Below are positions 28,441-34,711 of a DNA stretch of 64,000 bases, in pieces (the first letter of the stretch is position 1; the number at the start of each line of letters is the position of its first letter). The stretch comes from Bryobacterales bacterium (GTDB lineage Bacteria > Acidobacteriota > Terriglobia > Bryobacterales > Bryobacteraceae). The notes beneath the pieces are model-generated. The model searched no databases. It was not told the origin of the DNA and saw only the letters and a program-made list of their open reading frames with translations. The stretch lies in the NCBI GenBank assembly GCA_020852175.1, contig JADZBH010000041.1, positions 186,001-250,000 on the forward strand, written 5' to 3'. The translations under genes were made by a program, and so were the position numbers.

Positions 28441-29390
28441 TAAGGCATGGGCTGGCGGCGGATCCGGTCATCGCCCGAAGAGAAGACGAGATCGCCTCCA
28501 TCGGCGCCGACGAGTGTGGACGGCGCCAGATTGCTCGCCGCGAGGGTTGCCGTCAGATCGATCCACCTGCCGGTCTTCGGTTCCACTTTGGCGAATACCG
28601 GGACGCTCCTGTTCTGGGCGCCATTCGATACCGCCACCGAACCGCTGACGTACAACTCGCCATGAAGCCCGTAAACGGCTCGCCGGACTTGCGCTGATGC
28701 CGGCTGTTGGACCTTGGTACGGGCGATTACCTCACCCGTTTCCGTCGAAAGCTCGATCCAGTCCGCGGTGCCGGCCAGGTACAGGCCGACGCGATCACCC
28801 GAACTCGCGATGCTCGCCCGCGCCGTGGGCGGCGGCCATTTCGCGAACGCGCCTCGCGAGATGGTTTCCCGCAGTTGAACCCCATCCCTCGAAAATGTGC
28901 GCACCATCTGGTGAGGAGAGTCCTCCTGGGCGCCTGGAGGATTGAACACTCTGCCCAGCGCCCACAGGTTTCCGTCCGGCGTCACGGTCATGTACCAGGC
29001 GATGAATGGCGTGGTGCGGAGAACCTTCGTGATCTTCCCGGACGCATCGATCCAGGCGACGAAGCCGGCCAGCGCGCCATCGGACGATCTGGCGCCGCCG
29101 GCCACCGCCACCGTGCCATCGGGCCAGATGGCCACCGGCAGCAACCCGGAAGTAACCGCGTCAGGAATGGCGACCGTCCTCTTCCAGAGCTTCCTCCCGG
29201 AACGATCGAACAGGTGAACCACCGGCGCTTCCGCTTCCCGGACGGCAAGGTAGCCATTCTCCCAATACCGGTTCGAGTGTCCAACGATATCGGGAGTGAG
29301 TGAAACGGGCGTGGTTTGCGCGAATGCCGGTAAGGTCGCGCCCGCCACGATCATCATGGAGAGCGCCACAAGCAACAAGGATTTATTCAT
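28440..29390 (-). CDS. secreted beta-propeller-like protein
   Basis: A 316-residue exported protein with signal peptide LLLVALSMMIVAGATLPAFA. The mature part has blade-like repeats of propeller type: NGYLAVREAEAPVVHLFDRS, LPVAIWPDGTVAVAGG, YMTVTPDGNLWALGRV, and VRRAVYGLHGELYVSGSV. These resemble 6-bladed propeller proteins. It ends 21 bases past the convergent kinase fusion. Upstream on the same strand, 43 bases away, is a decayed Cys-rich reading frame. No catalytic motif was found and the ligand is unknown. Base composition has returned here to the G-rich plus strand seen outside the 14-28 kb block. Confidence 0.78.
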   Translation of the reverse strand: MNKSLLLVALSMMIVAGATLPAFAQTTPVSLTPDIVGHSNRYWENGYLAVREAEAPVVHLFDRSGRKLWKRTVAIPDAVTSGLLPVAIWPDGTVAVAGGARSSDGALAGFVAWIDASGKITKVLRTTPFIAWYMTVTPDGNLWALGRVFNPPGAQEDSPHQMVRTFSRDGVQLRETISRGAFAKWPPPTARASIASSGDRVGLYLAGTADWIELSTETGEVIARTKVQQPASAQVRRAVYGLHGELYVSGSVAVSNGAQNRSVPVFAKVEPKTGRWIDLTATLAASNLAPSTLVGADGGDLVFSSGDDRIRRQPMP

Positions 29391-29432
29391 GTCAGTACTC
29401 CTTTTCCAGTCCTTCGCTGGATCTTCCCGCCG

Positions 29433-29931
29433 CTAGGGGCAACTGTTACATCCATTCTCTTCACACGTGCAACCGTTGCAGCCATCACCCGCGGCCAAAC
29501 CAACCCTCACAAAACTGGCCGCCAAGATCTTCGCGAGCATAATACTTGTCGTAGTTGCCGTCTCCACATGCACCCGCCCCACACCAGGGGTAAGCGTTCA
29601 CAGCGTAGTGCCCAGAGCATGGAGTGCCCTAGCAGGAAAACGCATGCAGTGTGGAAAAAGGGGCGTTCCTCTTCAAAAAGTTCACGGCGGCCCGGCCATG
29701 AGGAAGCCGGCACAAAGTAAAGGTGAGTGACGGCATCCTCCACCCGCTTCGCGCAAATTCCGGGTATCGTGTGGCTCCTTCAAAGAGGCTCTTGCTGGAA
29801 CCGCCATGGCTGTCGAACAGCGGGAGCGGTGCGATAGCCGCAGGTGTTGATGTGAACGTAACCGTGATCCCCACAATCCAGGTGACGACCAAGGCTAAAG
29901 AAATGTTGACACGATTATTTACTTTTCGCAC
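29433..29931 (-). pseudogene. decayed small secreted Cys-rich protein gene
   Basis: A GTG at 29931, preceded by AAGGA at seven bases, opens a frame with a signal-like start (ISLALVVTWIVGITVTF) that ends at TAG 29629-29631. The same frame then continues to a TGA at 29485-29487 with strongly protein-like, Cys- and Gly-rich sequence (YPWCGAGACGDG, then GGQFCEGWFGRG). In the next frame the sequence continues with DGCNGCTCEENGCNSCP before TAG at 29433-29435. One stop and at least one frameshift would join these pieces. A functional 35-residue peptide starting at ATG 29540 and ending with six cysteines is an alternative. I recognise no family. Confidence 0.45.
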
Positions 29932-30120
29932 AGGTCAATCCTTCGGCTAAAGTCTGCTGCCAAGGATCCTGCCTGTCAATGGCGAATTAAATAAAAATTC
30001 ATGCCGTATCGTGTATATGTAGCCAAGATTACACTCGGTGTTTTACGGACGAAAGCCGCGATCGATGCACATGGAAGCCTGAAACGGATTACGCGCTCAC
30101 GCTGAAGAACGTACCTGCCG
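29932..30120. other. AT-richer intergenic region
   Basis: This stretch between the decayed Cys-rich gene and the sialidase-like gene is richer in A and T than its surroundings. I see no gene in it. TTGACA reads on the minus strand at 29979-29974, but no convincing -10 follows at normal spacing. Confidence 0.5.
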
Positions 30121-31242
30121 CTACTTGCCCGGGTCCCAGATGGTTCCGGCGATGTAGCGCTCCTTGCCGGCGTCTTCGTTGAAGTAGTAGGCGCTGAGCA
30201 GGTTGCCGTTGGGGAGCTTCAAAGTGCGGGGGTAGCCGAGGTCCGTGCCGCCGCCGTCCTGGCGCAGGATGATGTCGGGGCTCCAACTCAGCCCGTTGTC
30301 GGAGCTGATGCGGGCGCGGATGCCGTAGGGCGGAAGCCGGTAGCCGAACGTAATCACAAGGCGGCCGTCGTCGAGACGGACCAGCGAAGGCGGGTTGCCG
30401 CCCATGTCGAGGGTGGCCTGGTTGACGAAGCTCCAGGATTCACCGTTGTTGTTGGAACGGTACACGTCAATCCAGCGGCGGCGCCGGATGGCGGTGACGA
30501 TGTCGGTGGGGCCGACGCGAACCGAGGAGGGCATGATGGCGTAATCCTCGGGCGAGGGGCCGACAAAGGAGACCATGTTCCAGGACCTGCCGCCGTCACG
30601 CGTGCGGATGCACAGGACGCGGCCTTCCTTGCGGTCCAGTTTGGCCGCCGTGATCAGGGCCGTAAGGTCGTGCTTGCCGTTCACCAGGTAGTCGGTGCGT
30701 GCGGCGGTGCCGGGCTGGCCGAAGTCCGGCAGCTTGCACGGCCCCTGCCATGTGTGGCCGCGATCCATCGAGTAGTGGAAGCGGGAGTCGCCGTCGTCAG
30801 TGGAGCTCATGCGGAAGGTGATGAGGAAGCCGGGGGCGGTGAAGTCGATGCCGCCGGGGCAGTCCACGGGGGCTTTGCCGACCAGTCCCGCCTGGTCATT
30901 TGGTGCGTGCACGCCACGAGGAGGCCGGAGGCCTTCGGGCCGTTCGAGAGTCCAGGTTTTGCCGGCGTCGAGCGAGCGGGCCAGGGCGGGCTCGAACGGG
31001 CGGTTGTAGTCGATGTCGTGGCCCTTGGGGTTGTCCTTGAAGTAGCCGAGTTCGAATCCGACCAGGAGTTCCGAGCCCCAGGACCAGGCGCCATGATTGG
31101 CGGGCCAGCCGCCGTAGCGTCCCGCCTCATAGTGAACCTTCATATGTTCGATGACGCGAGGGGGTGTGGTCTGTTGTGCCGGAGAAATGGAAGCGGCGGC
31201 AAGAACCCCGAGCAGCGCGGAAAAAGTACGGGACATGGACAT
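30121..31242 (-). CDS. exported BNR-repeat sialidase-like hydrolase
   Basis: A 373-residue exported protein with signal peptide MSMSRTFSALLGVLAAASIS. It shows the sialidase-superfamily six-bladed propeller with BNR/Asp-box motifs: SLDAGKTWT, SMDRGHTWQ, TRDGGRSWN, SNNNGESWS and SSDNGLSWS. The repeated S-x-D/N-x-G-x-x-W spacing is clear. The start at 31242 gives the signal peptide; the open frame up to 31329 does not. True sialidases need three arginines and a Tyr/Glu pair, which I cannot confirm, so it may act on another glycan or be a binding protein. It diverges from the gene at 31392. Confidence 0.87.
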   Translation of the reverse strand: MSMSRTFSALLGVLAAASISPAQQTTPPRVIEHMKVHYEAGRYGGWPANHGAWSWGSELLVGFELGYFKDNPKGHDIDYNRPFEPALARSLDAGKTWTLERPEGLRPPRGVHAPNDQAGLVGKAPVDCPGGIDFTAPGFLITFRMSSTDDGDSRFHYSMDRGHTWQGPCKLPDFGQPGTAARTDYLVNGKHDLTALITAAKLDRKEGRVLCIRTRDGGRSWNMVSFVGPSPEDYAIMPSSVRVGPTDIVTAIRRRRWIDVYRSNNNGESWSFVNQATLDMGGNPPSLVRLDDGRLVITFGYRLPPYGIRARISSDNGLSWSPDIILRQDGGGTDLGYPRTLKLPNGNLLSAYYFNEDAGKERYIAGTIWDPGK

Positions 31243-31391
31243 GATCGGATGTATTGTACCGTCGCAGGGACGCACGGGGCGGCGGGAAGAAGGGGCGAAG
31301 CGGTGGGCCATCCCGGCGCCTGGACACAAATGGCGTCTTCTGGAACATGTTGGCGCTTGCTTCCTGGCGCCGGGAAGCCATATTTTGTCGA

Positions 31392-32078
31392 ATGACCTGC
31401 CCGCGATTTCCGCTCATTTCATTCACCATCGCCCTGCTGACGGTTCCTGCTGTCCTGGCCGCTCAGAATCCGAACGCGAAGACAGTGGCCCAGGCGATGG
31501 CCGGGGCTCTTCGGCGAAACGCCGCGACCGAACCAATTTCCGCGCTGGCCACAAAATTGGAGGCGCCGGAAAATCAGTTCACGAGAGTCTTTTTCAAGAA
31601 AATGATGGCGGCGGCATCGGAGAACGTAACGGGTATGCCGGCTGCCCAACTCCTTTTCGCGACCAGAGGGTACTACGTTACCAGGCGGCCGGTTTCCGAT
31701 ACGCAGCGCGCGGACTACCTGGCCCGGCTCGACCGGATTGATAACGGCGTGATTGGGGAGTTCAATCCCTCGTCATCTTCGAACACGGGCGTCCGCTCGC
31801 TTGTCGCCGGCGCACTGGCATTTCATGACTTTCTCTTTGATGGGCCTCAGTGGAAGCAGGGAAACCCAGCGGCGGCCACCGCACGCTGGAAATCCATACC
31901 GCCCGAGGCAAGATCGGACTGGGAACGGGCAGCCAAAGAGGTGAGCGCCGGCGACCCTTCCATGGCGCCGTGGTCGCTTCTGGCGGTTGACTCACTGTTC
32001 CAAGACGGCAAGTTCCAACTTCAGGTGTTCCACGAGGCGCTGCCGCTCGCGAAAGAAGCCCTCCAATCGAATCGCTGA
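31392..32078 (+). CDS. exported protein of unknown function
   Basis: A 228-residue protein starting MTCPRFPLISFTIALLTVPA, a good signal peptide with cleavage near AVLAAQ. The mature part is helical and rich in Ala, Lys and Arg (AQAMAGALRRNAATEPISAL, later TRVFFKKMMAAASENVTGMP). I recognise no family or catalytic motif. The frame is open 46 codons upstream to 31254, but that part is Arg/Gly-rich and lacks coding character. The stop codon lies inside a hairpin at 32074-32096. It borders the left end of the ssrA islet and so belongs to the original chromosome. Confidence 0.7.
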   Translation: MTCPRFPLISFTIALLTVPAVLAAQNPNAKTVAQAMAGALRRNAATEPISALATKLEAPENQFTRVFFKKMMAAASENVTGMPAAQLLFATRGYYVTRRPVSDTQRADYLARLDRIDNGVIGEFNPSSSSNTGVRSLVAGALAFHDFLFDGPQWKQGNPAAATARWKSIPPEARSDWERAAKEVSAGDPSMAPWSLLAVDSLFQDGKFQLQVFHEALPLAKEALQSNR

Positions 32079-32096
32079 GCGGCGGGAGCGCTCAGC
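32074..32096. terminator. 8-bp stem hairpin next to the islet end
   Basis: GCTGAGCG and CGCTCAGC form a perfect 8-bp stem with a 7-base loop. It covers the stop of the exported-protein gene. Before the islet entered, it would also have lain about 15 bases past the 3' end of ssrA on the minus strand, so it may be the displaced ssrA terminator. No T-tract follows on either strand. Confidence 0.45.
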
Positions 32097-32109
32097 AGGA
32101 GGTTAGGAG

Positions 32110-32134
32110 TGGTGGAGGCGGCGGGAGTTGAACC
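32110..32134. repeat. distal att copy (duplicate of ssrA 3' end)
   Basis: This 25-bp sequence is identical to 33894-33918, the last 25 bases of ssrA including the encoded CCA. Past base 32134 the two copies diverge (GGAC here, CGCG there), so only the 3' tail was duplicated. This is the pattern left by tyrosine-recombinase integration at tmRNA genes. Confidence 0.85.
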
Positions 32135-32214
32135 GGACGAACACATTGAAAAAAAACAAGTTATTGATTCCAAGATCGGCCAGAAAGGCCAAAAGGGCCG
32201 CAATGCCGATTTCA

Positions 32215-32233
32215 TTGTACAAACGTTGTACAA
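32215..32233. repeat. paired TTGTACAA boxes, left end of islet
   Basis: Two exact copies of the 8-bp palindrome TTGTACAA lie at 32215-32222 and 32226-32233, 11 bases apart centre to centre, which is about one helical turn. A similar pair occurs at 33825-33843 near the other end. They lie just past the abiEii stop codon. Confidence 0.55.
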
Positions 32234-32246
32234 AACGGGCGACGAA

Positions 32247-33155
32247 TCACGAAGAGGGTCGCCAAGGTCCGCCGGGTCGCCAGTCCATCTCTTTGTCATC
32301 GCCGATATCGAGAGCAGGCAAGAGGAAGTCTCGAAGCGCTGCGCCCAGATCCACAAGCCGCGGTGTCTCCTTGTCCAAGCCCAAGCGCCTCAGGAAGCCT
32401 TGGCATTGCGACTGCTTCAGGGGGTCCATCAGAAATTCATCGGTGAGCGCGAATGGAATTCCCACGGGCAGCGCGGTGTTACGGCGTTCAAAGGTTGCAA
32501 CGATTGCGCGCTTGAGCGATTGTCCATTGAACGGCCAGGCCCGAGAAATGAACCAAATGTCGTAGAAGTCTTTCATACGGCTATTCCGGATATCGAGCTT
32601 CACCATCGCTTCCAGCTTTTCGGCGATCACGGCCTCTCGGGGATATGCCTGCACCGAGGGCGCGTCGATCAGCAACATCGCGGGATAGGCCAGGAGGCTT
32701 GGGCCTGGTACGACGGCGTCGCCGAAGCCGACGTCGATCTGGACCGGTATGCGGGCTCCGGCCAGTTCCGCGGTGAAATTGAGCCGGACCCCTTCGTAAC
32801 CGGCATCCTCCTTGATTTTGGTTGCTTCGATGGTGTCGGCGTGGAACGTGATCCCGTCGTCGGCATCGAGCTCACAGATTTGCCGAAAGGCCGCAGCGAT
32901 GTCGCCGGGCTCTGAGGATCCGTAGCCAAGCAGATCCAAATCGCGTGTTGGTCGATGCAGATGCCCCTGCCATGCGACAAACAGCATCGCGCCCTTCAGT
33001 ACAAAGCTATCGTTGTGCGCCGACTTGCCCAGTCGATAGAGCAGCCGTTCGTTTGCGTACTGGGCGAGGACGAGTTGAAAGCTCTCCCCACGCTTCCGCG
33101 ACAAGTCGAGAAGCCTTGCGCGCACCGATGCCGGCGAGTTCTTGCGCTTTGCCAT
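32247..33155 (-). CDS. abiEii: AbiEii-type nucleotidyltransferase toxin
   Basis: A 302-residue toxin of the type IV AbiE toxin-antitoxin and abortive-infection family. It shows the nucleotidyltransferase pattern: FVLKGAMLFV, then RPTRDLDLLGYG with the catalytic Asp pair, a third acidic strand VQIDVGFGDAV, and the helix motifs REAVIAEKLEAMV and MKDFYDIWFISR. The start at 33155 follows the abiEi stop by one base; the longer open frame to 33290 is a shadow. The gene appears intact. AbiEii proteins modify nucleotide or tRNA targets and stop growth on phage attack. It lies in the islet integrated at ssrA. Confidence 0.92.
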   Translation of the reverse strand: MAKRKNSPASVRARLLDLSRKRGESFQLVLAQYANERLLYRLGKSAHNDSFVLKGAMLFVAWQGHLHRPTRDLDLLGYGSSEPGDIAAAFRQICELDADDGITFHADTIEATKIKEDAGYEGVRLNFTAELAGARIPVQIDVGFGDAVVPGPSLLAYPAMLLIDAPSVQAYPREAVIAEKLEAMVKLDIRNSRMKDFYDIWFISRAWPFNGQSLKRAIVATFERRNTALPVGIPFALTDEFLMDPLKQSQCQGFLRRLGLDKETPRLVDLGAALRDFLLPALDIGDDKEMDWRPGGPWRPSS

Positions 33156-33156
33156 T

Positions 33157-33780
33157 TCACACGCTGTCCAGGTAGGGGCGCATGACGCGCGCCACGCGGC
33201 AGATGTGAGCGAAGTAGCGAATCTCCGAGATGGTCGCGGCCTTTTTGCGGAGCGACTCGCGCAGCGCCTCGATCGCCACGTCGATTCCAATCTTGTTTCG
33301 GAACTTGAAGCAATCCGCCACCGTCTTTGCGGGAACGTAGATCATCACGGACACCCCCTCAATGATGTACTTCTCCCGTCCTTCAGTGAGCGCCTTTCCC
33401 GAAAAGCGATGTGGGCGTATCGCCGTTACCGTTGAGCGTGGAGTTCTTGCGCCTGGCGGCAGGGCGATCCAGACTTCATGAGGAGCCTGGGTGGTGAGAT
33501 CGTAGAAGGCGAGCGCGGAGAGAAGGCAGATGGTGGATTCGGGAACCCGCTTGGCGACTTCAGCGAAGCTGTGATGCTCAGTCACCTTCGCGCGCGGGAG
33601 CGTATACATCCCGCGGCCCACGCGCACGAGGTCTCCACGGCGAACGAGGCGGAGGAGATATTCGCGAGCGATCCCTTCTCGCTCGATGTCTCTCGGGCGT
33701 AGGATCGACTGCTTTCGGGCAGCCTTCAGGATGCGGTTGTAGACCGGAAGCTGATCATGTTTCGGTATGCCTATAGATTG
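33157..33780 (-). CDS. abiEi: AbiEi-type antitoxin/repressor with unclear start
   Basis: This is the AbiEi partner of the toxin gene, two bases upstream of it. The core is RVGRGMYTLPRAKVTEHHSF, STICLLSALAFYDLTTQAP, and IYVPAKTVADCFKFRNKIG. The N-terminal winged helix needed for DNA binding is present in frame (VYNRILKAARKQSILRPRDI, then REGIAREYLLRLVRRGDLVR), but the frame from 33780 to the first GTG at 33627 has no ATG, GTG or TTG. An ATG at 33784 (MTIYRHTE) would fit if one base near 33750-33760 were extra. So it is either frameshifted, uses a rare start such as ATA or CTG, or makes a 156-residue form without the HTH. Confidence 0.8.
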   Translation of the reverse strand, partial: QSIGIPKHDQLPVYNRILKAARKQSILRPRDIEREGIAREYLLRLVRRGDLVRVGRGMYTLPRAKVTEHHSFAEVAKRVPESTICLLSALAFYDLTTQAPHEVWIALPPGARTPRSTVTAIRPHRFSGKALTEGREKYIIEGVSVMIYVPAKTVADCFKFRNKIGIDVAIEALRESLRKKAATISEIRYFAHICRVARVMRPYLDSV

Positions 33781-33794
33781 TCATAAGTATAGGC
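33769..33794. promoter_or_regulatory. inverted repeat at the abiE start, likely operator
   Basis: GCCTATA (33769-33775) and TATAGGC (33788-33794) form a perfect 7-bp inverted repeat with a 12-base spacer. On the minus strand TATACT (33791-33786), a good -10, lies inside it. AbiEi proteins are known to repress their own operon through inverted repeats, so this is a reasonable operator. A related TAGCCTA recurs near 33882, close to the islet edge. Confidence 0.55.
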
Positions 33795-33824
33795 TATTTG
33801 CAACGTACCGACTGGGCGAACAAA

Positions 33825-33843
33825 TTGCACAGAAATTGTACAA
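33825..33843. repeat. paired TTGTACAA-type boxes, right end of islet
   Basis: TTGCACAG (33825-33832) and TTGTACAA (33836-33843) again lie 11 bases apart centre to centre, mirroring the exact pair at 32215-32233. The first copy is degenerate. They are upstream of the abiE operon. Confidence 0.5.
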
Positions 33844-33893
33844 CTGGCAAAAATGACACAATATATTTCGTTTATTATCAATAGCCTAAGCGA

Positions 33894-33918
33894 TGGTGGA
33901 GGCGGCGGGAGTTGAACC
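33894..33918. repeat. proximal att copy (genuine ssrA 3' end)
   Basis: Identical to 32110-32134. It forms the real 3' end of ssrA and marks the right junction of the islet. Confidence 0.85.
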
Positions 33919-34244
33919 CGCGTCCGAAATGGCCGGCCCTAGAAAGCCTACGTGCGTATCCGGTTGTTTAATTTTGGCCCCAACCGCGACAACCGGCGAC
34001 CCAGAAGAGGCCTAGCCCGATTGGTTTTAAGACATGGGCTCCGGACAGAAGCTTGCGCCCGATCCCGCCAGATGACGCCGTGCCGCCCCCATGCGGGCCT
34101 GTGAGCGGTGGCGGCTACCTAAAAGTTAGGCAGCGTATGCAAACTGCGTGTTGGCAGTTTTGGTTTTCCAGTCGTTTAACGGGAGCCTGGAACCCGGCAC
34201 GCCTTCCTAGAACAAATCCATCCCGTCGAAGCCGTTACGCCCCC
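33894..34244 (-). ncRNA. ssrA: transfer-messenger RNA (tmRNA)
   Basis: A 351-base tmRNA. The 5' end GGGGGCGTAACGGC pairs with the 3' acceptor strand before the encoded CCA (7 bp with one G-U). The 3' end carries the T-arm-like GGGTTCAACTCCCGCC. The tag frame lies at about 34155-34126 and reads ANTQFAYAA followed by TAA. The RNA rescues stalled ribosomes and marks the nascent protein for Clp proteolysis. The final 25 bases serve as the integration site of the AbiE islet and are intact, so the gene should function. Confidence 0.95.
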
Positions 34245-34254
34245 TTTCGTCTCT

Positions 34255-34260
34255 ATTGTA
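34255..34260 (-). promoter_or_regulatory. possible -10 box of ssrA
   Basis: TACAAT reads on the minus strand ten bases before the mature tmRNA 5' end. No recognisable -35 was found at normal spacing, so this is a weak call. Confidence 0.35.
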
Positions 34261-34354
34261 TCAAGATGCCGTGCGGGGTCCCGGGGATCCCGACGCGCGA
34301 TACGATAAACGACAGGCGCGAGCGTTTGTCTGGAGAGCGCCGCGGCAGGAGACG

Positions 34355-34687
34355 ATGACGGTAACGACTACCGCGCCCGCGACGGGCACGGAGACAGAGA
34401 CGCAAGAAACGCTCGGGTCCTTATGGAGCGTGGTGCTGCTGGACGATGACGACCACACGTATGAGTACGTGATCGAGATGCTGTGCAAACTGTTCTTGTG
34501 CTCGGAGGCGCAAGCGTTCCGGCACGCGGTGGAGGTGGACACGCTGGGACGGACCGTTGTGCTCACCTGCGAGAAGGAACAGGCGGAGTTTGGACGCGAC
34601 CAGATCCACGCCTACGGTGCGGATTGGCGCATGACGCGGTCCAAAGGCAGTATGTCGGCGATCGTGGAGCCCGCCGCCGGCGAATAG
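34355..34687 (+). CDS. clpS: ClpS N-degron adaptor
   Basis: A 110-residue adaptor that hands N-degron proteins to ClpAP/ClpCP and modulates its other substrates. After a Thr-rich flexible N-terminus (MTVTTTAPATGTETETQETL) comes the conserved core SVVLLDDDDHTYEYVIEMLC, where Asp replaces the more usual Asn in the HNDD-type motif. A helix with the pattern AFRHAVEVDTLGRTVVLTCE and the strand AEFGRDQIHAYGADW follow. The start at 34355 follows GGCAGGAGACG; the frame is open to 34256 without coding character. It diverges from ssrA, so two Clp-targeting systems adjoin. Confidence 0.92.
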   Translation: MTVTTTAPATGTETETQETLGSLWSVVLLDDDDHTYEYVIEMLCKLFLCSEAQAFRHAVEVDTLGRTVVLTCEKEQAEFGRDQIHAYGADWRMTRSKGSMSAIVEPAAGE

Positions 34688-34711
34688 CCGCGGGGGGCGG
34701 GCCAGGCGCGC

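Larger units (their letters stand above)
32110..33918. mobile_element. ssrA-integrated AbiE toxin-antitoxin islet
   Basis: A 1.8 kb segment bounded by perfect 25-bp direct repeats at 32110-32134 and 33894-33918. The right copy is the true 3' end of the tmRNA gene; the left copy is the duplicated fragment expected after site-specific integration at ssrA. Inside are only abiEi and abiEii plus AT-richer flanks, with base composition clearly lower in GC than the neighbours. No integrase or excisionase lies inside, so the islet is either the remnant of a larger island or was mobilised in trans. Confidence 0.8.

Noticed and set aside
29723..29950. A 75-codon plus-strand frame opposite the decayed Cys-rich gene
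   Set aside because: No ribosome site or family pattern. The minus strand has the signal peptide and Cys-rich sequence.
32109..32915. A 268-codon plus-strand frame over the AbiEii gene
   Set aside because: It is a shadow. The minus-strand frame carries the nucleotidyltransferase motifs, and the first bases are the att repeat.
32135..33893. An integrase or transposase inside the ssrA islet
   Set aside because: All six frames were considered; only AbiEi and AbiEii have coding character.
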